Of a stretch of DNA of 64,000 bases, positions 26,159-33,615 are shown one piece after another. The DNA lies in the NCBI RefSeq assembly GCF_018332695.1, contig NZ_BOQN01000084.1, positions 29,313 to 93,312 of the forward strand. Direction: 5' to 3'. Below the pieces are notes generated by a model. That model worked only from the letters and a program-made list of their open reading frames with translations, had not been told where the DNA came from and ran no database searches. Within the stretch, counting starts at the first letter, position 1; each line of letters opens with the position of its first letter. The DNA comes from Paractinoplanes toevensis. GTDB taxonomy: Bacteria > Actinomycetota > Actinomycetes > Mycobacteriales > Micromonosporaceae. Position numbers and translations under genes: made by a program.

Positions 26159-27985
26159 ATGTGCGGAATCGTGGGATATGCGGGCCGGCGGACGGCCGTG
26201 GACATCGTGGTGGACGGGCTGCGGCGGCTGGAGTACCGCGGCTACGACTCGGCCGGGGTAGCCGTGGTCACCGACAGCGGCGAGTTGCTGATGGAGAAGA
26301 GAGCGGGCAAGCTCGCCAACCTCTCGGCAGCGCTGACCGCCGGAAAGCTCGAGATCGGGACCACGGGCATCGGGCACACCCGGTGGGCGACGCACGGCGG
26401 CCCGACCGACCGGAACGCCCATCCCCACCTGTCGGCGGACAACCGGATCGCGGTCATCCACAACGGCATCATCGAGAACTTCGCCCGGCTGCGCGCGTTG
26501 CTGGAGGCTGATGGGGTCGAGTTCGCCAGCGACACCGACACCGAGGTCGTGGCGCACCTGCTGGCGGCGGAGGACGCACCGCTGCCCGAAGCCATGCGGC
26601 GAGTCTGCCTCCGGCTCGAAGGTGCGTTCACGCTGCTCGCGGTCGCCGCCGACGATCCGGACACGGTGGTCGGCGCCCGGCGCAACTCGCCGCTGGTGGT
26701 GGGCCGCGGCGACGGCGAGAACTTCCTCGCGAGCGACGTGTCCGCCTTCATCGCCCACACCCGCGAGGCGATCGAACTCGGCCAGGACCAGGTCGTGGTG
26801 ATCACCCCTTCGTCAATCGAGATCATGGATTTCGCTGGCGTGCCGACCACCGGCACCGACTTCCACATCGACTGGGACGCGAAGGCCGCCGAGAAGGGCG
26901 GCTTCGACCACTTCATGCTCAAGGAGATCGCCGACCAGCCGCAGGCCATCGCCGACACCCTGCTGGGCCGGCTCACCGACAACGGCATCGCCCTCGACGA
27001 GGTACGCCTCAGCGACCAGGACCTGCGCGACGTCGAGAAGGTGTTCATCGTCGCCTGCGGCACCGCGTACCACTCCGGCATGGTGGCGAAATACGCGATC
27101 GAGCACTGGACCCGCATTCCCTGCGAGGTCGAGCTGGCCAGCGAGTTCCGCTACCGCGACCCGATCCTGGACCGCTCGACCCTGGTCATCGCGATCAGCC
27201 AGTCCGGCGAGACCATGGACACGCTGATGGCGCTGCGGCACGCGAAACAGCAGAACGCCCGCGTGCTCGCGATCTGCAACACCAACGGCTCGACCATTCC
27301 GCGCGAGTCCGACGCCGTGCTCTACACGCACGGCGGGCCGGAGATCGCGGTCGCCTCCACCAAAGCCTTCCTGACCCAGCTGGTGGCCTGCTATCTGATC
27401 GGCCTCTACCTCGCCCAGGTGCGCGGCATCATGTACCCCGACGAGGTCGGTGCCGTCGTGCGGCAGCTCCAGCAGACCCCCGACCTGCTGCGCGGCCTGC
27501 TCGACCAGATGGACCCGGTGCGCAAGCTGTCCCGCGACCTCGCCTCGGCCCGGCAGGTGCTGTTCATCGGCCGGCACGTGGGTTACCCGGTGGCCCTCGA
27601 AGGCGCGCTCAAGCTCAAGGAACTCGCCTACATGCACGCCGAGGGCTTCGCGGCCGGCGAGCTCAAGCACGGGCCGATCGCCCTGATCGACGACGGCACC
27701 CCGGTCATCTGCGTGGTGCCGTCGTCCGCCATGCACGACAAGGTGGTCTCCAACATCCAGGAGGTGCGCGCCCGTGGCGCGCGAACCATCGTCATCGCCG
27801 AGGAGGGCGACGAGTCGGTCGAGGCGTACGCGGACGACGTGATCCGCGTGCCGCGGGTGCCCACCCTGCTGGCCCCGCTGATGACCACCGTGCCCCTGCA
27901 GATCCTGGCCTGCGAGATCGCCACCGCCCGCGGGTACGACGTGGACCAGCCCCGCAACCTGGCCAAGTCGGTCACCGTGGAATGA
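26159..27985 (+). CDS. glmS: Glutamine-fructose-6-phosphate aminotransferase
   Basis: A 608-residue enzyme making glucosamine-6-phosphate from fructose-6-phosphate and glutamine. The ATG at 26159 is fixed by the N-terminal nucleophile: Met is followed by Cys2 (MCGIVGYAGRR). The glutaminase domain covers about 2-220 (HTRWATHGGPTDRNAHPH) and two SIS domains follow (ISQSGETMDTL; VALEGALKLKELAY), ending in the conserved LAKSVTVE. It follows the deacetylase/GT2 synthase by 46 bp, so it may feed UDP-GlcNAc precursor to that synthase as well as to peptidoglycan. Confidence 0.96.
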   Translation: MCGIVGYAGRRTAVDIVVDGLRRLEYRGYDSAGVAVVTDSGELLMEKRAGKLANLSAALTAGKLEIGTTGIGHTRWATHGGPTDRNAHPHLSADNRIAVIHNGIIENFARLRALLEADGVEFASDTDTEVVAHLLAAEDAPLPEAMRRVCLRLEGAFTLLAVAADDPDTVVGARRNSPLVVGRGDGENFLASDVSAFIAHTREAIELGQDQVVVITPSSIEIMDFAGVPTTGTDFHIDWDAKAAEKGGFDHFMLKEIADQPQAIADTLLGRLTDNGIALDEVRLSDQDLRDVEKVFIVACGTAYHSGMVAKYAIEHWTRIPCEVELASEFRYRDPILDRSTLVIAISQSGETMDTLMALRHAKQQNARVLAICNTNGSTIPRESDAVLYTHGGPEIAVASTKAFLTQLVACYLIGLYLAQVRGIMYPDEVGAVVRQLQQTPDLLRGLLDQMDPVRKLSRDLASARQVLFIGRHVGYPVALEGALKLKELAYMHAEGFAAGELKHGPIALIDDGTPVICVVPSSAMHDKVVSNIQEVRARGARTIVIAEEGDESVEAYADDVIRVPRVPTLLAPLMTTVPLQILACEIATARGYDVDQPRNLAKSVTVE

Positions 27986-27991
27986 GAGCCT

Positions 27992-28027
27992 GCCGGCCGC
28001 GGCCCCGGAGCGGGGGACGCGGCCGGC
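27992..28027. terminator. Stem-loop after glmS
   Basis: GCCGGCCGCG (27992-28001) pairs with CGCGGCCGGC (28018-28027), and the loop itself contains a CCCCG/CGGGG inner stem. It lies 6 bp past the glmS stop and probably ends that transcript. Confidence 0.8.
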
Positions 28028-28106
28028 CCCTCCCGCCCGTTTGATCGATTCGGGGGCATTTCGCGTATGGTCGTCTGCCGTCTCCCGTTCCTCTCAAGGC
28101 GCTGAC

Positions 28107-28958
28107 ATGACCAATCCCCCGGATGACGACGCCGAGCGGCCCGACCCCGTCCTGGTCCGCCCGTACGTCAACACCACCCCCACGCCGCGCGATCCCGCCG
28201 ACGCACTCACAGTGATCCAGCCGGCCGTCGTCGACGACGACACCGCCCTCCTCGACCCGGTCCCGCCGCCTCGGCGCCGCACCGGCATCGGCCGCATCCT
28301 CGCGCTGCGCATGCTCGCCCTGCTCGGCGGCGTGGCCGTCGCGCTGGCCGTGGCCGGCTACCTGATCTTCGCCCCGAAGGACACGACGGCGCAGCCCAGC
28401 ACCGCACTGCCCCAGTTCACCCCCGGCCAGCCCGGCAGCCCCGCCGCAGCGGCCCACCCGTCGGCATCGGCCTCCACCAGCCGCAGCCCGTCGGCCAGTC
28501 CCTCGGTCTCGATCTCGCTCTCGATCCCGGCGCCCTCCGCCCCCTCGCCGTCCGTCCCCTCGGCGGCGGCTTCGGCGACCCCGGCCCCGCCCGCGTCCGA
28601 CCGCACCGGCTCGGTGACCGCGGCGAGCGGCCGATGTCTGGCGCTGGGCGGCCTGCTCGCCCTGGACGGCAGCCCCATCCAGGTGAACAGCTGCGCCAAC
28701 CTCGACGTCCAGCACTTCACCCTGGCCACCGACGGCACCCTGCGGGTGGCCGGCAAATGCGCCCAGGCCACCGGCGACGCCACGGTCCGCCTCGCCGCTT
28801 GCGACGACCGGGCCGCCGCCCAGTGGCGGACCGCCGCCGCGAACGCTCTGGTCAACCCCTCCACCGGCCGGTGTCTGACCGATCCCGGCTCGCTCGGTGC
28901 GACCACAAAGGTCACGGCGTGCACCGGAGCAGCCGATCAGAGCTGGTCGCTGCCGTAG
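28107..28958 (+). CDS. Membrane protein with C-terminal ricin-B-like lectin domain
   Basis: A 283-residue protein. The N-terminal 65 residues are hydrophilic and Pro/Asp-rich, followed by a membrane helix (LALRMLALLGGVAVALAVAGYLIF). A long Ser/Pro/Ala linker (about 95-175) leads to an outside beta-trefoil-like domain (TAASGRCLALGG, IQVNSCA, GRCLTDPGS, TACTGAADQSWSLP) with the QxW-type ending of ricin-B lectins. It probably binds carbohydrate at the cell surface. No catalytic domain is attached. Confidence 0.72.
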   Translation: MTNPPDDDAERPDPVLVRPYVNTTPTPRDPADALTVIQPAVVDDDTALLDPVPPPRRRTGIGRILALRMLALLGGVAVALAVAGYLIFAPKDTTAQPSTALPQFTPGQPGSPAAAAHPSASASTSRSPSASPSVSISLSIPAPSAPSPSVPSAAASATPAPPASDRTGSVTAASGRCLALGGLLALDGSPIQVNSCANLDVQHFTLATDGTLRVAGKCAQATGDATVRLAACDDRAAAQWRTAAANALVNPSTGRCLTDPGSLGATTKVTACTGAADQSWSLP

Positions 28959-29023
28959 GGCACGGCGCTGACTGCCCCTTTGGACATTGACATCGATCAC
29001 TGGGCGGGAAACGCTGGGCGGGA

Positions 29024-29035
29024 GAGAGCGCTCTC
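29024..29035. promoter_or_regulatory. LacI-type palindrome GAGAGCGCTCTC
   Basis: A perfect 12-bp palindrome with central GCGC, 108 bp upstream of the GH43 gene. LacI-family repressors of actinobacterial sugar-utilisation genes bind palindromes of this kind (CebR-like GAGCGCTC). It suggests substrate-induced control of the GH43 gene. The regulator is not in the window. Confidence 0.7.
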
Positions 29036-29142
29036 GAAACGGCCCGGGCCGCATCCCCCGATCAGCCTCCGCCGCGGCCGGCGCCGGACGCCATCCCCCG
29101 TGCGGCGTCGAAGCGGGAGGCCGTCCCCCTCGGATGTGAGTC

Positions 29143-30195
29143 ATGAAGAAAGTCCTGATCGCCGCCGGTGCGCTGTTGCTCGCGCTGGCCGGCACCGTCG
29201 TGCTCGCGGGTGGCGCGGACGCCGCCCAGACCAGTTTGCGGGCCGCTGATCCGAGCGTTCTGCGGGTCGGCGGCACCTACATCTCGGTGCAATCCACCGG
29301 CGGCGGGATCGCCGTACGCCAAGCAAGCTCGACCGACGCGCTCGCCTCGGCCACCGCCCGGCAGGTCTGGTCCGACAGCCGTGGGCGGGGCGAGGTCTGG
29401 GCGCCCGAGATCGTCGTGGACGGCGGACGGTTCTACATCTACTTCACGGCCGGGGTCGGCGCCGCCCACCGGATGTTCGTGATCAGCTCGGCCGTCGCGG
29501 ACAGCGGTTACACGGCCGAGACGCAGCTGGCGCTGCCGGACAACAAGTGGGCCATCGACGGGACGATGTTCACCTTCAACGCGCAGCGCTGGTTCGTCTG
29601 GTCGGGGTGGGCCGGGGACACCAACGTCGAGCAGAACCTGTACATCGCGCGGATGAGTTCGCCGACCACGCCCACCGGCGCCCGCTACGTCATCTCGCAA
29701 CCCCGGGAGAGCTGGGAACGGGTCGTCGGCAACCCGTTCATCAACGAGGCGCCCGAGGCGATCAAGGATCCGAACGGGCAACTGCACGTCGTGTATTCGG
29801 CGAACGGCAGCTGGAGTGACCAGTACTGCCTGGCCGAGCTGCGGCTCCGGGCCGGCGGCGACCCGACCTACGTGTGGGACTGGTACAAGTCGAACGGCTG
29901 CCTGTTCGGCTCGAACCGGGCCACGATGATGGCGGGCTGGGATCCGACGCTCAACGTGAACGGGCCGGGCCACCACAGCTTCGTGCTGCTCAACGGCGAC
30001 ATCGCCACGTCGCCGCCGGCCGGGCCGCGGTTTCCGCTGATGTTCCACGCGGTGCCGAAGGGCACGCCGTACTCGTGGGGCAACCGGTACTGGTACACCG
30101 GATCTTTCTGCTGGTGGGGCAGCACGACCTATCGCCGGGCGAACGTCCCGGGCGCGACCACGGACACCGGGTTCAGCCTGAAGTTCTTTGAGTAA
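29143..30195 (+). CDS. Secreted GH43-like glycoside hydrolase (arabinosidase-type)
   Basis: A 350-residue exported protein. The signal peptide ends near GGADAAQ. A five-bladed propeller of the GH43 type is suggested by ADPSVLRVGGTYI (general base Asp), WAPEIVVDGGRFYIYFTAG, WAIDGTMFTFN (middle Asp) and NEAPEAIKDPNGQLHVVYS (acid Glu). GH43 enzymes act on arabinan, arabinoxylan or xylo-oligosaccharides, which suits the xylan and pectin enzymes nearby. No extra binding module is seen. Confidence 0.82.
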   Translation: MKKVLIAAGALLLALAGTVVLAGGADAAQTSLRAADPSVLRVGGTYISVQSTGGGIAVRQASSTDALASATARQVWSDSRGRGEVWAPEIVVDGGRFYIYFTAGVGAAHRMFVISSAVADSGYTAETQLALPDNKWAIDGTMFTFNAQRWFVWSGWAGDTNVEQNLYIARMSSPTTPTGARYVISQPRESWERVVGNPFINEAPEAIKDPNGQLHVVYSANGSWSDQYCLAELRLRAGGDPTYVWDWYKSNGCLFGSNRATMMAGWDPTLNVNGPGHHSFVLLNGDIATSPPAGPRFPLMFHAVPKGTPYSWGNRYWYTGSFCWWGSTTYRRANVPGATTDTGFSLKFFE

Positions 30196-30279
30196 GGCCT
30201 TTCCTGCACTACATTTCATCCATCATTGTCGATCCGTCTCGCGGCATCGTGGGAACCGCGGGCACGGAGGAGGTCCCCC

Positions 30280-31275
30280 ATGCGCCGTCCCATGCTCGCC
30301 GTCCTGACCGTCGCGGCCGTCGCCCTCGTGGCGACGGCCACGGCAGCGGAAGCGGAAGCGGCCACCACCTACGTGGTGGCCGCCGACGGGTCCGGCAACT
30401 ACACCACCATCCAGGCCGCCCTGGCCAAGGCCGTCTCCGGCGACACCATCTCGGTGAAAGCCGGCACCTACAAGGGGCAGGTCTCGATCCCGGCCGGCAA
30501 GTCCGGCATCACCATCAAGGGTGCGACCGGCACCTCGTCGGACATCGTGATCACCGGCAACGTGCCGCAGTCCACCGCCGGCGCCACCGGCAGCGCGACC
30601 GTCCTGAACCTGGCGGCCAACACCACCATCACCGGACTGACCATCGCCAACACGTATGGCGTCGGCAGTCAGGCACTCGCTCTCTACGCCGGCGGCGACC
30701 GGCAGGTCTACCGCAACGTGCGGCTCCTCGGCCACCAGGACACGTTCCTGTCCTGGGGCGGCACCGGCAGCAAGCAGGTGCGGCAGTACGTCTACAAGAG
30801 CTACATCGAGGGCGACGTCGACTTCATCTACGGCAACGGCGCGCTCGTCATCGACAGCACCACGATCAAGTCGCTCGACCGGGGCAGCAGCAACAACGGC
30901 TACATCACCGCGGCCGCGACGAACGCCACCAACCCGTACGGGATCCTGATCACCCGGTCCGCGCTGCAGGGGCCGTCGGCCGCGCAGACCGTGGCGCTCG
31001 GCCGGTGCTGGCACGCGGGCGGCGCGAGCGACGCCATCGGCCAGGTGCTGATCCGCGAGTCGACGCTCGGCAGCCACGTCCGGCAGGCCGGCGCCTGGCA
31101 GGACATGAGCGGCTTCTCCTGGAAGACGTGCCGCTTCAACGAGTACGCCAACACGGGCGCCGGCGCGACCCAGGGCACCAGCGACCGCCCGCAGATGAGC
31201 GCGTCGACGGCGGCCAACTACACCTCGCAGAAGTACTTGGCCGGCGCCGACGGCTGGAACCCGGTGCAGCCCTAG
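30280..31275 (+). CDS. Secreted pectinesterase (CE8), second copy
   Basis: A 331-residue exported pectin methylesterase. The signal peptide ends about EAEAATTY. CE8 motifs are GSGNYTTIQAALAKA, GHQDTFLSW, GDVDFIYGNGA and LGRCWHAG; the usual LGRPW has Cys in place of Pro. ATG at 30280 is chosen because GGAGGAGG lies just upstream. It is only distantly similar to the CE8 enzyme at 21144-22340, so the two are not a recent duplication. Confidence 0.92.
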   Translation: MRRPMLAVLTVAAVALVATATAAEAEAATTYVVAADGSGNYTTIQAALAKAVSGDTISVKAGTYKGQVSIPAGKSGITIKGATGTSSDIVITGNVPQSTAGATGSATVLNLAANTTITGLTIANTYGVGSQALALYAGGDRQVYRNVRLLGHQDTFLSWGGTGSKQVRQYVYKSYIEGDVDFIYGNGALVIDSTTIKSLDRGSSNNGYITAAATNATNPYGILITRSALQGPSAAQTVALGRCWHAGGASDAIGQVLIRESTLGSHVRQAGAWQDMSGFSWKTCRFNEYANTGAGATQGTSDRPQMSASTAANYTSQKYLAGADGWNPVQP

Positions 31276-31647
31276 CTAGATCTCCAGGGCTCGCTCGATG
31301 TTGCGCAACTGGTGCCGGGCCATCGCGAGATTGGCCCGGTCCTTGTACAGCGCGAGATAGAGGAACAGCCCGTGACCGGAGCGCGCGGTCAGCGGGCGGA
31401 TCAGGTGGTACTGCGAGCCCAGCGTCACGAGAACGTCCTCGATCGGTTCGTTCAGGCCGAGCATCTCCATGGTGCGCAGCTTCGCCCGGATCACGTCGGT
31501 GTTGGCGGCCGCGGCGGTGATGAGGTCGAAATCCTTGCCACCGCCGACGGTCCCCAGCGCCATCCCGCTGGTGTGATCGACGAGAGCGACACCGATGGCG
31601 CCGCTGATCTGCATCGCGTCCTTGAGTGCCACGTCCATCTCTGCCAT
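31276..31647 (-). CDS. Roadblock/LC7-like small protein
   Basis: A 123-residue soluble protein whose fold pattern (GAIGVALVDHTSGMALGTVGG; LGSQYHLIRPLTARSGHGLFLYLALYKDRANLAMARHQL) resembles Roadblock/LC7 proteins. In actinobacteria these are often encoded with small GTPases in conservons; no GTPase or sensor gene is adjacent here. Function unknown. Confidence 0.6.
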   Translation of the reverse strand: MAEMDVALKDAMQISGAIGVALVDHTSGMALGTVGGGKDFDLITAAAANTDVIRAKLRTMEMLGLNEPIEDVLVTLGSQYHLIRPLTARSGHGLFLYLALYKDRANLAMARHQLRNIERALEI

Positions 31648-31772
31648 CGGCGTCCTTCCCCGGGTCCGGTTGTCTCACCGACCATGCCGGGCTCCGGCCG
31701 CACCGCGGCGCACACGATGTCCGATGTGGCGGGCGCCGCCCGTGTTTCTCTTCGACGCGGCCAAGAACCGAC

Positions 31773-31788
31773 TTGCAGACTTCTGCAA
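31773..31788. promoter_or_regulatory. Palindrome TTGCAGA-CT-TCTGCAA upstream of arsR
   Basis: A perfect 7-bp inverted repeat in the divergent region between the Roadblock-like gene and an ArsR gene, 85 bp before the latter. ArsR-family repressors commonly bind such short A/T-flanked palindromes, so autoregulation is likely. The remaining 225-bp gap (31648-31872) shows nothing else. Confidence 0.6.
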
Positions 31789-31872
31789 CTACGCATCACT
31801 TCATCCGCGTAACCATTCGGGCGGTTCGGCGTTGAAGGCGGTTACTCGCTGCGAACAACCTGGGGGACGCGC

Positions 31873-32202
31873 ATGTCGGTGCCGCTGTACCAGGCGAAGG
31901 CCGAGATGTTCCGCACCCTCGGCCATCCCGTACGCATCCGGGTCCTGGAATTGCTGCAGGCCGGCCCGCGCCCGGTCCGCGATCTGCTCGCCGACATCGA
32001 CGTGGAACCGTCGAGCCTCTCGCAGCAACTGGCGGTCCTGCGCCGGGCCGGCATCGTGGTCAGCTTCCGGGAGGGCGGCCTGGTGATGTACGCCCTGAGC
32101 ACCCCGGCCGTGGCCGACCTGCTGGCCGCGGGCCGCCGCATCCTCGGCGAGGTGCTGACCGACCGGGACAGCCTGCTGGCCGAGCTCAAGGCCCGCGACT
32201 AG
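31873..32202 (+). CDS. ArsR-family winged-helix regulator
   Basis: A 109-residue repressor with the ArsR winged helix (RTLGHPVRIRVLELLQAGPRPVRDLLADIDVEPSSLSQQLAVLRRAGIV). No Cys is present, so the usual thiol metal site is absent; the signal may be another ligand or a redox partner. It is followed after 47 bp by a Cys peptide and a FrnE-type oxidoreductase in the same direction, and the gap contains a second inverted repeat. Confidence 0.88.
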   Translation: MSVPLYQAKAEMFRTLGHPVRIRVLELLQAGPRPVRDLLADIDVEPSSLSQQLAVLRRAGIVVSFREGGLVMYALSTPAVADLLAAGRRILGEVLTDRDSLLAELKARD

Positions 32203-32222
32203 AGCCGGCATCTTGTCGGTAG

Positions 32223-32249
32223 GGTCAAGTTCGAGCTAGCTTCTTGACC
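32223..32249. promoter_or_regulatory. Inverted repeat GGTCAAG / CTTGACC abutting small-peptide start
   Basis: Perfect 7-bp arms at 32223-32229 and 32243-32249 with an A/T-containing spacer including AGCTAGCT. The right arm ends one base before the ATG of the 41-residue peptide, so no ribosome site is present; a bound regulator would block transcription or the message may be leaderless. Confidence 0.5.
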
Positions 32250-32375
32250 ATGGAGTCAACTACTGCCGAAGCGGAGCCTACGGCCCAGGAGCCGGAGGAC
32301 GCTCCCGCGCCGCTGATCATGGTGGAGTCGGCCGACGAGGGCGGCGTCTGCGCCGCTGACGGGACGTGTGACTGA
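32250..32375 (+). CDS. 41-residue acidic Cys peptide upstream of FrnE-type DsbA
   Basis: A small open frame beginning MESTTAEAEPTAQEPEDAP and ending GGVCAADGTCD. It is acidic, lacks a signal or membrane segment, and has two Cys in a CxxxxxC arrangement at its extreme C-terminus. Its TGA overlaps the ATG of the oxidoreductase (TGATG), indicating translational coupling. There is no ribosome site; an inverted repeat abuts the start. Possible roles are a redox or metal-binding partner of the DsbA-like protein or simply a coupling leader. Expression is not proven. Confidence 0.6.
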   Translation: MESTTAEAEPTAQEPEDAPAPLIMVESADEGGVCAADGTCD

Positions 32376-33061
32376 TGAGTGCCAGCGTGTTCGGCCCGGC
32401 CGCCGAGCCGGTCGTGGTGGATGTCTGGAGTGACGTCGTCTGCCCGTTCTGCTACCTCGGGCACGCCCTCCTGGCCGAGGCCGTCGAGCAGTTCCCGCAC
32501 GGCTCGGCGGTGCAGGTCCGCTACCACAGCTTCCAGCTCAACCCGGGTTTCCCGGTCGGTGCGGCCGTCCTCGCCGACGACTACCTCGCCAACCAGTACG
32601 GCATGCCCAAGGCCCAGATCGCGGGCTCGCACGCGCAACTGGCCGCCCGCGGCGCCCAGTCCGGCCTCGACTACCGGTTCGAGTCGACCCAGATGATCAA
32701 CACGCTGGATGCGCACCGGATGATCCACCTGGCCAAGGCGCACGGCCAGGAGAACGCGATGGTCGACCGGCTCTTCCGGGCCGAGTTCACCGAGGGTCTC
32801 AACCTCGCCGACCACACCGTGCTCACCGACCTCGCCGCCGCGGAGGGTCTCGACCGGGCCGAGGCGGCCCACGTGCTGGCCACCGGGGCGTACGAGAAGG
32901 AGATCCGCGCCGACCTCGCGCGGGCCAAGCAGCTGGGCATCACCGGGGTGCCGTTCTTCGTCTTCGACAACAAGCGCGCGGTCTCCGGCGCGCAGCCGAT
33001 CGAGACGTTCCGCAAGGCCCTGGACGTGACCTGGCAGGACCGGGCGACGCAGCCGGCATGA
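32375..33061 (+). CDS. FrnE-like DsbA-family oxidoreductase
   Basis: A 228-residue cytoplasmic thioredoxin-fold protein with CPFC (C23, C26) in DVWSDVVCPFCYLGH, the long helical insertion of the FrnE subgroup, and the cis-Pro loop GVPFFVFDNKRAVSGAQP near the end. FrnE proteins are two-Cys disulfide oxidoreductases/isomerases linked to stress resistance. It is coupled to a Cys peptide upstream and to a TetR gene downstream (ATGA), forming an arsR-peptide-frnE-tetR group. Confidence 0.92.
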   Translation: MSASVFGPAAEPVVVDVWSDVVCPFCYLGHALLAEAVEQFPHGSAVQVRYHSFQLNPGFPVGAAVLADDYLANQYGMPKAQIAGSHAQLAARGAQSGLDYRFESTQMINTLDAHRMIHLAKAHGQENAMVDRLFRAEFTEGLNLADHTVLTDLAAAEGLDRAEAAHVLATGAYEKEIRADLARAKQLGITGVPFFVFDNKRAVSGAQPIETFRKALDVTWQDRATQPA

Positions 33062-33615
33062 CGCTCCGAGCCGACGCGCGGCGCAACGTCGAGGGCATCC
33101 GGCGGGCCGCCCTCGACGTCTTCCGCGCCGGCGGCCTGACCACCCCGATGGACGAGGTGGCCCGGGCCGCCGGGGTCAGCAAGGGCACCATCTACCACCG
33201 GTTCGGCGGCCGGCGCGGGCTGATCGACGCGGTCGTCGACGAGTTGGTGGCCGAGCGGATCCGGGCCATCGTCGAGCGGGTCGAGGCGCTCGACGGCCCA
33301 CTGGCCCGGTTCGAGGCCTACCTGCACGGCATCTGGCTGCTCCAGTTCGACGAACCGGCCGCCAACGACGTGCTGATGCGAGCGCTGCCCGACTCCGAAC
33401 CGCTGAGCATCCTGTGCGACCACGCGTGCGAGTTCGCCCGCAGGCTGCTGCACGACGCCCAGGCCGCCGGCGTGATCCGCGCCGACCTCACCCCGGAAGA
33501 CCTGACCCACCTGATCCTCGAACGCGGCGCGATCGTGCGGGCCTGCCCGCACCAGTCCCGGGCCGACTACGACCGGCGGCTCGGCTTCGCCCTACGCGGT
33601 CTCCGGCCGGTCTAG
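33058..33615 (+). CDS. TetR-family regulator
   Basis: A 185-residue regulator with the TetR DNA-binding domain (RNVEGIRRAALDVFRAGGLTTPMDEVARAAGVSKGTIYHRFGGRRGLIDAV, about 8-57). The C-terminal domain is helical and of unassigned ligand type. It overlaps frnE by 4 bp, so it probably controls the same operon, and its stop overlaps the convergent AlkZ/YcaQ-like gene by 4 bp. Confidence 0.9.
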   Translation: MTLRADARRNVEGIRRAALDVFRAGGLTTPMDEVARAAGVSKGTIYHRFGGRRGLIDAVVDELVAERIRAIVERVEALDGPLARFEAYLHGIWLLQFDEPAANDVLMRALPDSEPLSILCDHACEFARRLLHDAQAAGVIRADLTPEDLTHLILERGAIVRACPHQSRADYDRRLGFALRGLRPV

